Below, in pieces: positions 25,820 to 34,167 of a stretch of DNA of 42,802 bases. The DNA lies in contig SYMW01000058.1 in NCBI GenBank assembly GCA_005805305.1, positions 1 through 42,802 of the forward strand. Reading direction: 5' to 3'. The position numbers were made by a program, and so were the translations under genes. Source of the stretch: Verrucomicrobiales bacterium (GTDB lineage: Bacteria > Verrucomicrobiota > Verrucomicrobiia > Limisphaerales > F1-80-MAGS106). The notes beneath the pieces are model-generated. The model was not told where the DNA came from and did no database searches. It was given only the letters and a program-made list of their open reading frames with translations. The first letter of the stretch is position 1. Each line of letters opens with the position of its first letter.

Positions 25820-27070
25820 ATGTGGGCTGGAGTCAGGGCCAAAGGCGCGAAAGAAAACCCCATGCGTATACTGATCGCAGGCGACTACCCGGCTGACGCG
25901 CGGCTTGGCTCGAGCAAAGTGGCCTACAAACTGTGCTCGGCATTCCGAGCCCTGGGGCACTTTTGCCAAACCCTCTTCGAGGACGACTTGGGCACCAAGG
26001 TCATTCCCTCCCGATTGCGGTGGTTGGCGGCTCCGTGGGTGGGCGCTCGCGCGGTGCTCCGAACCATGGCGAGCCAAGGCCCGTTCGACATCGTCGACGT
26101 CTCGAGCGCCGAAGGTTTTCCGATCGCGGCGTTAAGAAGGGCCAAGAGACTTGGCGCCACCACGGTGATCTCGAGATCCCATGGGCTGGAGCATCTCAAC
26201 TACCAAAGGATGTTGAAAGATCATGACGAGGGGCTCCTGCAAAAGCCCTGGCACAAGCGGCTCTACTATCCGGCCGTTCGCATGAGCCAAGTCGGCGCCG
26301 CGGCCAGACTCTCCGACGGCCTCATCGTGCTCAACCAAAACGATGCCGCCTTCGCGCGTCAACAACGATGGCAACCGGAAGATCGCGTCGCCGTCATTCC
26401 CCATGGAGTGTCGGAGGCCTTCGTGAGCGCCCAAAATGCGGAGGAGACTCCGTCGCGGGGCGGTCTGCTTTTCTGTGGATCCTGGACCGATGTCAAAGGC
26501 GTTGCCTATCTGGCCCAGGCGTTCAACCTCCTCGTCTCAGAGGAATTCAAGACCCCATTGTGGGTCGTGGGCGGAGGGGTTGAAGAATCGAGGATTCGCG
26601 CCTGCTTCACCGACGCGGCGAACATCCTTCTGAACATTGTGCCGCGGTGCTCAGAGTCGGAGGTCATGGCGCATTACCGCACTCGCGAGCTTCTCATTTT
26701 TCCTTCGACATACGAAGGTTTTGGGATGGTGGTTCTTGAGGCGATGAGCCAGGGGTTGCCGGTCATCTCCACGCCCGTGGGGGCGGCCGCCCAATTTGTC
26801 AGGCACTTGGAAACGGGCCTGATCGTGCCTCCGAGAGATCCCGTTTCGATCGCGAACGCCGTGAAACTCTTGAGCCAGGACGCGCCGTTAAGGAGCCGGA
26901 TCTCGATTGAGGGCAAGAGATCCGTTCACGACCGAACTTGGTCTAAGACCGCTCAGGACACTCTCGCGTTTTACGGGCATTGCTCAAGGCGCGATGTCGC
27001 GCCCCGAAGCGCGGGAAAACACGTCATCGCGCAGCCGACGCCGGGCTCGAATCTGGAAATCAAAGCATGA
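25820..27070 (+). CDS. Glycosyltransferase family 4
   Basis: 416 residues from the ATG at 25820, chosen for its strong Shine-Dalgarno; 25862 is an alternative that removes 14 residues. RILIAGDYPADARLGSSKVA opens the GT-B fold, SRSHGLEHLNYQRML follows, and GGLLFCGSWTDVKGVAYLA starts the donor domain. The signature is STYEGFGMVVLEAMSQGLPV with E-x7-E. The first ~75 residues contain an acceptor-binding loop without membrane helices. The stop overlaps the ATG of the ArnC-like gene (ATGA at 27067). It therefore sits at the head of the formamido-sugar genes, though its donor is unknown. Confidence 0.86.
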   Translation: MWAGVRAKGAKENPMRILIAGDYPADARLGSSKVAYKLCSAFRALGHFCQTLFEDDLGTKVIPSRLRWLAAPWVGARAVLRTMASQGPFDIVDVSSAEGFPIAALRRAKRLGATTVISRSHGLEHLNYQRMLKDHDEGLLQKPWHKRLYYPAVRMSQVGAAARLSDGLIVLNQNDAAFARQQRWQPEDRVAVIPHGVSEAFVSAQNAEETPSRGGLLFCGSWTDVKGVAYLAQAFNLLVSEEFKTPLWVVGGGVEESRIRACFTDAANILLNIVPRCSESEVMAHYRTRELLIFPSTYEGFGMVVLEAMSQGLPVISTPVGAAAQFVRHLETGLIVPPRDPVSIANAVKLLSQDAPLRSRISIEGKRSVHDRTWSKTAQDTLAFYGHCSRRDVAPRSAGKHVIAQPTPGSNLEIKA

Positions 27071-28035
27071 TTGCATCCGCCACCGGTGCGCTCGTCGATC
27101 CGTCCCCGGGAGTCTCGGTCGTGGTGCCGGTCTACAACAGCGCGGAGATTCTTCCACGATTGGTGGCTCGGCTGGCGCCCGTGCTGGAGGCGTCGGGTCA
27201 GCCGCACGAATTAATCCTCGTGAACGACGGCAGCCAGGACCGAAGCTGGATTGTCATTCAAGAGCTCGCAGCGCGTCACGAATGGCTTCGAGGCATTGGA
27301 ATGATGCGGAATTACGGCCAGCACAACGCCCTGCTCGCGGGCATCCGCGCAGCGCGTTTCAACGTGATCGCCACCATGGATGACGATCTTCAGCATCCTC
27401 CCGAAGAACTGCCCAAGCTGTTGACGCTTTTCGCAGAAGGGTTTGATGTGGTGTACGGGACGCCCCTGCGGGAACAGCATGGTTTTCTCAGGGACGCCGC
27501 CTCCATCATCACGAAACTGGCTCTCCAAAGTTCCATGGGCGCCAAAACAGCCCGCATGGTGAGCCCTTGGAGAGTCTTTCGCACCCAGATCAGGAATGCG
27601 TTCGAATCCTACGACAGCCCCTTCGTCAGCATCGATGTCCTCCTCACCTGGGGCACGACCAGTTTCTCCGCCATCGCGGTTCGGCATGACCCACGAGCCA
27701 TCGGGAGCTCGAACTACACTTTCATCAAACTGCTTCGGCACGCCATGAACATGATGACGGGCTTTTCGGTCCTGCCTCTCCAAATCGCCAGCGTCATCGG
27801 CTTCGCCTTCACTTTGTTCGGCTTGGGAGTTCTCGCGTATGTGCTCGGCCGATACATGCTGCACGGCAGCACCGTGGCCGGCTTCCCATTTCTTGCCTCC
27901 ATCATCGCCATCTTCTCAGGAGCGCAATTGTTCGCGCTCGGCATGATGGGAGAATATCTGGCGCGAATGCACTTCCGTTTGATGGACAAACCCGCCTATA
28001 AAGTGCGTGAACAAACTCCCCTTCGCACCCCGTGA
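27067..28035 (+). CDS. ArnC/GtrB-like polyprenyl-phosphate glycosyltransferase (GT2, two C-terminal helices)
   Basis: 322 residues from the ATG at 27067; the longer frame from 26980 shadows the GT4. GT2 features are VSVVVPVYNSAEILPRLVA, LILVNDGSQDRSW and ATMDDDLQHPPEELPKL (DDDLQ, the metal site of this subfamily). Two hydrophobic helices (~residues 230-255 and 270-295) anchor it, as in ArnC, GtrB and dolichyl-phosphate mannose synthase. These enzymes place a sugar on undecaprenyl phosphate at the inner face. A formyltransferase and an aminotransferase follow in the same overlapping run. The likely donor is therefore a nucleotide 4-formamido-sugar, as with ArnC and UDP-Ara4FN; this is inference from order. 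Confidence 0.84.
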   Translation: MIASATGALVDPSPGVSVVVPVYNSAEILPRLVARLAPVLEASGQPHELILVNDGSQDRSWIVIQELAARHEWLRGIGMMRNYGQHNALLAGIRAARFNVIATMDDDLQHPPEELPKLLTLFAEGFDVVYGTPLREQHGFLRDAASIITKLALQSSMGAKTARMVSPWRVFRTQIRNAFESYDSPFVSIDVLLTWGTTSFSAIAVRHDPRAIGSSNYTFIKLLRHAMNMMTGFSVLPLQIASVIGFAFTLFGLGVLAYVLGRYMLHGSTVAGFPFLASIIAIFSGAQLFALGMMGEYLARMHFRLMDKPAYKVREQTPLRTP

Positions 28036-28970
28036 ACCGCCCTGACCACCCTCCAAAGATCCTGCTCCTCTGCGGGACCCGTCGTGGGTTGGCCTTCACA
28101 GAGCGCTTCTTCAACCTCATGCCCGGCGCAAAGTTCACGGTTTGCTCCTTTCGTGAAGAGCCTTGGGAGCCGCGATTTCTCGGCGACATCGAGGCGCTCG
28201 TCAAGGGGCATGGCCAGGAATTCGTCGTCTGCAAGGACCTGCGTAAAGCCGAAGGGCTCGCCCACGAGGACTTCGACTTGTTGTTCGCGGTCAACTGGCG
28301 CACGATGGTGCCGCCTTCTTTCTATCGAGCCATGAAGCGAGGGGCGTACGTGTTTCACGATTCACTGCTTCCCAAGTACCGAGGATTTTCACCCACGGTG
28401 TGGGCGATGATCAACGGAGATTCCGAGACGGGCGCCACGCTCCTCGAAATGGACGAGTCCGCCGACCATGGCCGCATCGTGGATCAGATCCGCGTGCCGA
28501 TCGATCCGCGCGAGTTCGTGGCCAGCGTCACGGCACGCGTCACCAATGCCTATCTCCTCCTGTTGGAGCGGAACTTGGCCCAATTGCTCTCCGGCAATAA
28601 GGCCTTCAGAGTGCAGGAGGAGTCCCAGGCCACTTATGCTTGCAAGCGCGTTCCCGAGGACAATCGCATTCTGTGGGACTGGGCCGCGCGCCGCATCTTC
28701 GACTTGATCCGTGCTTCGAGCCATCCTTACCCCGGCGCTTTCTGCTTCTTAAAAGGCAAGAAACTCATCGTCTGGCGAGCTGATCCGCCGGAAGGATCGA
28801 AGCGCTACGCCGGGAGTGTTCCCGGTCGACTCGTGGAACGGGTGAACGGGGAGGGCGCTCGGATTCTCGCCGGCGCCGATTCTGTTTTTATTCGCGAAGT
28901 GCAATGGGACAACGCGCCTGTGGTCACGGCCGACGCCCTGTTGACCAGTCTGGCTGATACCCTGACCTAA
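28032..28970 (+). CDS. Sugar N-formyltransferase (methionyl-tRNA formyltransferase fold)
   Basis: 312 residues from a GTG overlapping the previous stop (GTGA). The formyltransferase core shows FHDSLLPKYRGFSPTVWAMI (108-127), TGATLLEMDESADHGRIVDQ (133-152) and later AARRIFDLIRASSHPYPGAF. In ArnA-type enzymes the catalytic set is N-x-H plus an Asp 36 residues after the His. Here His109 and Asp145 keep that spacing, but Val107 occupies the Asn place. The enzyme would use N10-formyltetrahydrofolate to formylate an amino sugar, and the next gene makes a 4-amino-sugar, so they form a natural pair. The gene is too short and in the wrong context for a housekeeping Fmt. Confidence 0.8.
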   Translation: MNRPDHPPKILLLCGTRRGLAFTERFFNLMPGAKFTVCSFREEPWEPRFLGDIEALVKGHGQEFVVCKDLRKAEGLAHEDFDLLFAVNWRTMVPPSFYRAMKRGAYVFHDSLLPKYRGFSPTVWAMINGDSETGATLLEMDESADHGRIVDQIRVPIDPREFVASVTARVTNAYLLLLERNLAQLLSGNKAFRVQEESQATYACKRVPEDNRILWDWAARRIFDLIRASSHPYPGAFCFLKGKKLIVWRADPPEGSKRYAGSVPGRLVERVNGEGARILAGADSVFIREVQWDNAPVVTADALLTSLADTLT

Positions 28971-30149
28971 ATGAACTCCGGCGCTTCTGGTTCCCATTGG
29001 AAAGTCCCATTCAATCGATCTTCCCTCCAGGGCCGTGAACTGGATTACATCATGGAAACCATCGGCGTGGGACAGATCGCCGGGAACCAAACGTTTTCCA
29101 GGAAGTGCCAGGAGTTGCTCGAACAAACGCTGCAAATCAAAAAATCGCTTCTGACCACATCCTGCACTCATGCGTTGGAGATGGCGGCCATGCTGCTCAA
29201 GATTCAACCGGGGGAGGAAGTCATCGTGCCCGATTTCACGTTCGTCTCCACGCCAAACGCATTCGCCTTGCATGGCGCGCGCCCTGTGTTTTGCGACATT
29301 CGACCGGACACCTTGAATTTGGACGAGTCGAAACTGGACTCGCTCATCACGCCGCTCACCAGAGCGATCGTCCCAGTCCATTACGCGGGCGTCGGATGCG
29401 AGTTGGATGCGATCTTGGAGATCGCGGCAAGGCGCCAAATCGCCGTGATCGAGGACAACGCCCACGGCCTGTTCGGCAAGTATAAGGGCCGTTGGCTCGG
29501 AACATTCGGCGATATGGCGGCCCAGAGTTTTCATGAGACGAAAAATCTGACTTGCGGAGAGGGAGGCGCCCTTCTCCTCAACGATCCAAAGTACATTGAA
29601 CGAGCGGAAATCATTCGCGAGAAGGGGACCAACCGGGCGCGCTTCTTCCGGGGCCAGGTGGATAAGTATTCGTGGGTGGACCTGGGTTCCAGTTACGTCA
29701 TGAGCGACGTGCTGGCAGCGTTCCTCTATGGCCAACTCGAAGAATGGCCCCGCATCCAGGCAAACCGGAAGAGGAGGTGGGAGCTCTACCACCGGGAGCT
29801 GGCAGGCTGGGCGTCGCTGCATGGGATCCGGCAACCCGTTTTTCCAAGCCATTGCGATCCCGCGTGGCACATGTACTATCTGATTCTGCCCGCGCCCGAG
29901 GCGCGCCAGTCGCTCATTCTCCATCTTCAGGCGAATGACATCCTGGCGGTCTTCCATTACCAGCCGCTGCATCGTTCAGAATATGCCATCAGCCGATGGG
30001 GGGAATCCCCTCCAAAACCTGTCAGCGATTACGTCAGCGATCGAATCCTCAGGCTGCCGCTTTTCAATTCCATGACGGATTCCGAGCAGGGACTCGTCAT
30101 CGACGCTCTCCTGCGCTTCAACCCTGCAGGATCGCGAACGATATCGTGA
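28971..30149 (+). CDS. wecE: dTDP-4-amino-4,6-dideoxygalactose transaminase (WecE/RffA-like)
   Basis: 392 residues, ATG immediately after the formyltransferase stop. This is a PLP aminotransferase of the DegT/DnrJ/EryC1 family: PDFTFVSTPNAFALHGARPV, VIEDNAHGLFG, then SFHETKNLTCGEGGA with the PLP lysine at ~191. The stretch REKGTNRARFFRGQVDKY and then WVDLGSSYVMSD is specific to WecE among these enzymes, and HYQPLH is near the end. WecE converts dTDP-4-keto-6-deoxyglucose to dTDP-Fuc4N with glutamate. The dTDP-glucose genes (rmlA, rmlB) are not in the window. With the formyltransferase it should give a 4-formamido-4,6-dideoxyhexose. It is not a good match for LegC. Confidence 0.88.
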   Translation: MNSGASGSHWKVPFNRSSLQGRELDYIMETIGVGQIAGNQTFSRKCQELLEQTLQIKKSLLTTSCTHALEMAAMLLKIQPGEEVIVPDFTFVSTPNAFALHGARPVFCDIRPDTLNLDESKLDSLITPLTRAIVPVHYAGVGCELDAILEIAARRQIAVIEDNAHGLFGKYKGRWLGTFGDMAAQSFHETKNLTCGEGGALLLNDPKYIERAEIIREKGTNRARFFRGQVDKYSWVDLGSSYVMSDVLAAFLYGQLEEWPRIQANRKRRWELYHRELAGWASLHGIRQPVFPSHCDPAWHMYYLILPAPEARQSLILHLQANDILAVFHYQPLHRSEYAISRWGESPPKPVSDYVSDRILRLPLFNSMTDSEQGLVIDALLRFNPAGSRTIS

Positions 30150-30161
30150 GCCGCGAATTGC

Positions 30162-31352
30162 TTGAAACGAATCCTTTCCATCTCCCATTCCTATTGTGTT
30201 CGCGCAAACCGCGAGCTCGCCCGAGGGATCGCCTTCGCGGCAGGCGCCGACGCGGTGGTCACGGCATTGGGGCCGGTTCGCTTTCGCGGCGATCTGAGAT
30301 GGATCGATTTCGAGCCGGAAGCGGATCCCGCGGCTACCACGGCGGCCGGAGTGACTTCGAACTACCGCGCCTTGCCGGTTCGAACGCGATTGGGAAGGTT
30401 CGTGCACGCCATGATGTTCCGATCCGACACCCGGGCGATTCTGAACAAAGGCTGGGACCTCGTTCACGCTTGGGAGGAACCTTATGTCCATGGAGGATTC
30501 CAAGTGGCGCGGTGGACACCCGCGGCCGTCCCTTTCGTCTTCGCCACTTTTCAAAATCTCGCGAAGAATTATCCGTGGCCATTTTCCTGGTGGGAGCGTT
30601 GTGTCGTGCGCCGCTGCAACGGATGGATCGCGTTTGGGAATACGGTTCGTGAAGCCATGCTCCAGCGCCCGGGCTACGCCGAGAAACCCCACGTGGTTAT
30701 CCCTCCCGGGGTGGACACGGCGCGGATGACTCGGACCGAATCGATGCGCGCGGAAGGCTTCCGGATGCTGGGGTGGCGGGAGCAAGGACCTCTTGTCATT
30801 GGATTCATCGGACGTTTTGTTCCTGAAAAAGGGCTTGGAGTGCTGATGCGGGCCCTCGGTCAACTGCCAGAAAACTGGCGGGCTGTGTTTCTTGGGGGAG
30901 GCCCGGAATTACCTGAACTAACAGGGTGGGCCAGCGGATTCGGCGAGAGGGTTCGCATCGTAAGCGGCGTGCCCCACGACCACGTGGCGCCTTACCTGAA
31001 CGCCATGGATATACTCTGCGCGCCCAGTCTTTCCACCAATCGTTGGAGAGAGCAATTCGGTAGAATGATCATCGAAGCCTTCGCATGCGCGGTCGCGGTT
31101 GTGGGCAGCTCCAGCGGTGAGATACCGCACACGATCGGGGATGCCGGCATCGTGGTGCCGGAAGGAGATCATTCCGCGCTCGCGAATGTTCTTCGCGAAC
31201 TCATCCAAAGTCCAGACCGCGCGCGCGCGCTGGGACGCCAAGGCAGGTGGCGAGCCGAGGCGGAGTTCGCCTGGCCTGTGGTGGCGGAACGGCACCTCCG
31301 GTTCTTTCAAAGCCTCACGCCCGCCAACCGCCCCGCCGGCCTCCGTGTCTGA
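30162..31352 (+). CDS. Glycosyltransferase family 4
   Basis: 396 residues from a TTG 12 bases after the transaminase stop. KRILSISHSYCVRANRELAR opens the fold, WDLVHAWEEPYVHGGFQVAR and IPPGVDTARM follow, and VIGFIGRFVPEKGLGVLMRA starts the donor domain. The signature is WREQFGRMIIEAFACAVAVV, with E-x7-E, then SSSGEIPHTIGDAGIVVPEG. No membrane helix is present. It may transfer the formamido sugar or an adjacent residue. A 105-base gap without an evident promoter separates it from the next gene. GT4 assignment is firm, donor unknown. Confidence 0.86.
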   Translation: MKRILSISHSYCVRANRELARGIAFAAGADAVVTALGPVRFRGDLRWIDFEPEADPAATTAAGVTSNYRALPVRTRLGRFVHAMMFRSDTRAILNKGWDLVHAWEEPYVHGGFQVARWTPAAVPFVFATFQNLAKNYPWPFSWWERCVVRRCNGWIAFGNTVREAMLQRPGYAEKPHVVIPPGVDTARMTRTESMRAEGFRMLGWREQGPLVIGFIGRFVPEKGLGVLMRALGQLPENWRAVFLGGGPELPELTGWASGFGERVRIVSGVPHDHVAPYLNAMDILCAPSLSTNRWREQFGRMIIEAFACAVAVVGSSSGEIPHTIGDAGIVVPEGDHSALANVLRELIQSPDRARALGRQGRWRAEAEFAWPVVAERHLRFFQSLTPANRPAGLRV

Positions 31353-31457
31353 GGCTTGCCCGCCGCGTGGAACGGCGCGCTGATTTCTCCTCGCTTCGAA
31401 GATTTGGCCAGGGGGAATCAATGACCCTCGGACCCTGCCGGCTCAAGGACTGGCCCC

Positions 31458-32408
31458 GTGGAAACAACCCTTTCTCTTTCCGTTGGGATCACCACCCGAA
31501 ACCGCCGGGAGTCCCTCAATCGCTGCCTCGCTTCGCTGGCAGTCTTATCGGGCTCGGCGATCGAGGTGATGGTACTGGATGATTGCTCGGATCCGCCCGT
31601 CAATGTGGCGGAAGTCCAGGCGCTGTCGCCTGGACTTCCAATCGCGGTGATCCGCCATCCCTCGAACCTGGGTTACATCGCCGGAAGAAACCGCTTGGTG
31701 GAGTCCGCCAAGAGCGACTCAGTGCTGCTCCTGGATGATGACACGCGCCTGACGTGCGCCGAGTCGGTGTGGACCGCCGTGACAATGTTAAGATCGAATC
31801 GCGCTCACGCGGCCATCGCGTTCGCCCAGCTCGACAATGAAGAAAAGCCGTGGCCTGACGCCATGCAGCCCGCGCCCGTCCATCATCCTTGCTGGACCCC
31901 TACATTCATAGGCTTCGCCCACCTCCTGCGCCGAAGCACGTTTTTGGAGCTCGGCGGCTACCGCGAGATCCTCCACTACTATGGAGAGGAAAAGGAGTAT
32001 TGCCTCAGGCTTCTCGACGCCGGCCACAAAGTAGTGTTTCTGCCCCGGTGTGGCATCGTGCATCACCCCGATCCCGGAGGGAGGGATCAGATTCGGTATT
32101 ATCGTTATTACACGCGCAACGATTGCCTGAACGCGCTGCTCAATTTTCCGTGGCCCCTGGCCGCGGGACTGGTTGCCACGCGGCTTGCCCGCTATCATGA
32201 GACACTCTGGAGGCACCTGCGTCTGCGAGACGCTCGCGGCCGGCTGTGGGTGCTTCAACAGCTTAAAGATGCCTGGCCGATCGTCGCCAAAACGAGACGA
32301 GCTGTGGGGTGGCGGACAATTTTGCTTTGGCAGAGACTCAAGCGGGATCACCCACCGAGTCCAACCTCCGCGGATAACACCTCCGGATCACCCCCGGAAA
32401 GCGCATGA
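31458..32408 (+). CDS. Glycosyltransferase family 2
   Basis: 316 residues from a GTG start. LSVGITTRNRRESLNRCLAS begins the GT-A fold, VMVLDDCSDPP and NLGYIAGRNRLVE follow, and the metal site is LLLDDDTRL (DDD at 93-95). Further on come FIGFAHLLRRSTFLELGGY and YYGEEKEYCLRLLDAGHK, the acidic acceptor segment; this is the rhamnosyltransferase-like pattern of many O-antigen GT2 enzymes. The last ~30 residues are proline/serine-rich and look disordered. The FkbM methyltransferase begins inside its stop (ATGA at 32405), suggesting that the sugar added here may be the one methylated. Confidence 0.85.
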   Translation: METTLSLSVGITTRNRRESLNRCLASLAVLSGSAIEVMVLDDCSDPPVNVAEVQALSPGLPIAVIRHPSNLGYIAGRNRLVESAKSDSVLLLDDDTRLTCAESVWTAVTMLRSNRAHAAIAFAQLDNEEKPWPDAMQPAPVHHPCWTPTFIGFAHLLRRSTFLELGGYREILHYYGEEKEYCLRLLDAGHKVVFLPRCGIVHHPDPGGRDQIRYYRYYTRNDCLNALLNFPWPLAAGLVATRLARYHETLWRHLRLRDARGRLWVLQQLKDAWPIVAKTRRAVGWRTILLWQRLKRDHPPSPTSADNTSGSPPESA

Positions 32409-33193
32409 CCCGGCTGCGAGCCCAAGGGAGACGATTCGCGATGAGGATCTGGTTGATGGCGCGCATCGCACGGCGCCTGACCAATTGGAAAGGCGTTTGG
32501 CGCGGCTACGTTGAGGAGCAACCCATTCCCGAGCTGCATTTCCGTTCCGGTCTGCGCCTCTCCCATTCGCCTGGAGATGCTCCGGTGCTGCTGCTGCTGG
32601 AAGTGTTCGCGGACGGATGTTACCGACGGCATCTTCGCGAGCCATTGACCGGAACCGTGTTGGATATTGGAGCCAATATTGGCGCCACGGCGCTGGACTT
32701 TGCCTGGAGACACCCCGGGTTGGAGATACACTGTTACGAACCCAATCCAAGATCCTGCGGCATGTTGCGCCACAACGTCCTGACCAACCGGCTTGAGCGA
32801 GGAATCCTCATACGGGATGTCGCCGTCGGACGCGGACCGGGCTTCATGCGGTTGAACGTCGCCGCACCCAGCATTGCCGCAACTGCTTACGGGCATTCCT
32901 TATCGGACGGCGCCATCGAGGTTCCCTGCATCGGTCTGGAAGAGTGCGTGGCACGGGTGACCAAACCGCCCGTGGCATTGCTGAAAGTGGATGCCGAAGG
33001 AGCGGAGGCGGATATCTTGGAAGGCGCCCCGTGCGAGATTTGGACCCAAGTGAGGCACGTTGCGTTGGAATACCACAACGATCTGTGTCCTGACGCGGAT
33101 GAGCGATGCCTCACCGTCTTGAGACGGGAACGTTTCAAGACACGCAGGACGATAGCCGAACCTGGCAGAGGCCTAATCCACGCGTGGAGATAA
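32405..33193 (+). CDS. FkbM family methyltransferase
   Basis: 262 residues; ATGA overlap with the GT2. Motif I VLDIGANIGATALDFA is near residue 84, CYEPNPRS is motif II, and LLKVDAEGAEADILEGA near residue 195 carries the FkbM EGAE. The N-terminal ~75 residues (RIARRLTNWKGVW, then LHFRSGLRLSHSP) are the usual pre-domain of this branch. It is slightly shorter than the other two FkbM enzymes here. It should O-methylate a sugar hydroxyl using SAM; the position is unknown. A 94-base gap follows before the next methyltransferase. Confidence 0.84.
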   Translation: MTRLRAQGRRFAMRIWLMARIARRLTNWKGVWRGYVEEQPIPELHFRSGLRLSHSPGDAPVLLLLEVFADGCYRRHLREPLTGTVLDIGANIGATALDFAWRHPGLEIHCYEPNPRSCGMLRHNVLTNRLERGILIRDVAVGRGPGFMRLNVAAPSIAATAYGHSLSDGAIEVPCIGLEECVARVTKPPVALLKVDAEGAEADILEGAPCEIWTQVRHVALEYHNDLCPDADERCLTVLRRERFKTRRTIAEPGRGLIHAWR

Positions 33194-33296
33194 AACCATT
33201 TGTGTGATCCACCACGCGCGTCACGGAAGCATCCCAAAATGCAAGGAGCCCGATCCGCGCGAGTGAGTTGAATGTCTGGCCGCGGCTGTGTATCCG

Positions 33297-34073
33297 ATGA
33301 ATGAGGCGCTTCGAAAAGGTCATTACGCCAGAAAGCAGCTCTTCTGCAAAGATGGGCTGATTTCATGGAGTCATCGTCGCCGATTCGAAATGGCTCTGCG
33401 ACTTATCCGCGAGTCTGGTGGGCGCCGCATGCTCGATTATGGTTGCGGGGATGGCACCTTGCTCACGATGGCGCTGGATCGAGACGCTTCTTGTGGCATT
33501 CTCGAGGCCGTGGGAGCCGAGGTGGGGCTTGACCAAATCGACGACTGCCGACGCCGACTCGGAGCCCTGAACGCGGTCTCGTTTGTTGCCATCCACGAGT
33601 TGGACGCGGACCGTTACCGCGCGGCATTTGACCTCGTCCTATGCACTGAAGTGTTGGAGCACGTGGTGGACCGCCAGTGCGCGCTCAACCGATTCAGGCG
33701 TGTCCTGGCTCCCGGAGGGCACCTGATAGTGAGCGTGCCCGTGGAAACGGGATTTCCCCTTCTGATAAAACAAATCGTGCGCACGATCGCGGGATGGCGT
33801 GGCCTCGGCGATTACCCTGGGATCCACCCCTACTCATGGGGAGACCTGCGGCGTTCGATCTTCGCATCCGAACAACAGCACATCATCCGACCAGTGCACG
33901 GCGCGGCGGACGGCCATCCGTTCCACGACCACAAAGGGTTCAACTGGAAAGTGCTCAGGACCGAGATTTCAATGCATTTTGATATCCAGAGAATTCTCAC
34001 TTCACCGCTCTCTAGCGGAGGCGCGCAACTGGCGAGTCAGATATGGTTTGTGGCCCGACAACGTGGCTTATAG
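33297..34073 (+). CDS. Class I SAM-dependent methyltransferase
   Basis: 258 residues from the ATG at 33297; a GTG three codons earlier (33288) is equally possible. After a basic N-terminus (KGHYARKQLFCKDGLISWSH), motif I MLDYGCGDGTLLTMA appears near residue 45, with EVGLDQIDD, LCTEVLEHVVDRQ and GGHLIVSVPVETGFP downstream. This is a Methyltransf_11/23-type core with a C-terminal extension containing DHKGFNWKVLR, seen in LPS-cluster methyltransferases. It stands alone between two FkbM genes with gaps of about 100 bases on each side. No promoter is evident. Confidence 0.78.
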   Translation: MNEALRKGHYARKQLFCKDGLISWSHRRRFEMALRLIRESGGRRMLDYGCGDGTLLTMALDRDASCGILEAVGAEVGLDQIDDCRRRLGALNAVSFVAIHELDADRYRAAFDLVLCTEVLEHVVDRQCALNRFRRVLAPGGHLIVSVPVETGFPLLIKQIVRTIAGWRGLGDYPGIHPYSWGDLRRSIFASEQQHIIRPVHGAADGHPFHDHKGFNWKVLRTEISMHFDIQRILTSPLSSGGAQLASQIWFVARQRGL

Positions 34074-34167
34074 CGGATAAGAGTGGCCGTCGACGGTATC
34101 ATAACGATTCAGGATTTGGACGAATCCTTCATACCGTTGTCACCACCGATCGTTCGATCCAAACAAG

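Noticed and set aside
28032-28970. Housekeeping methionyl-tRNA formyltransferase
   Set aside because: No def gene or translation context; it is coupled to a sugar transferase and an aminotransferase, and the Asn position is altered.
28749-29972. Minus-strand open frame of 407 codons
   Set aside because: Antisense to the WecE-like transaminase, whose motifs are unmistakable.
28971-30149. Transaminase as the missing LegC of the NulO pathway
   Set aside because: The REKGTNR...RGQVDKY segment is specific to WecE, and the gene is paired with a formyltransferase far from the NulO genes.
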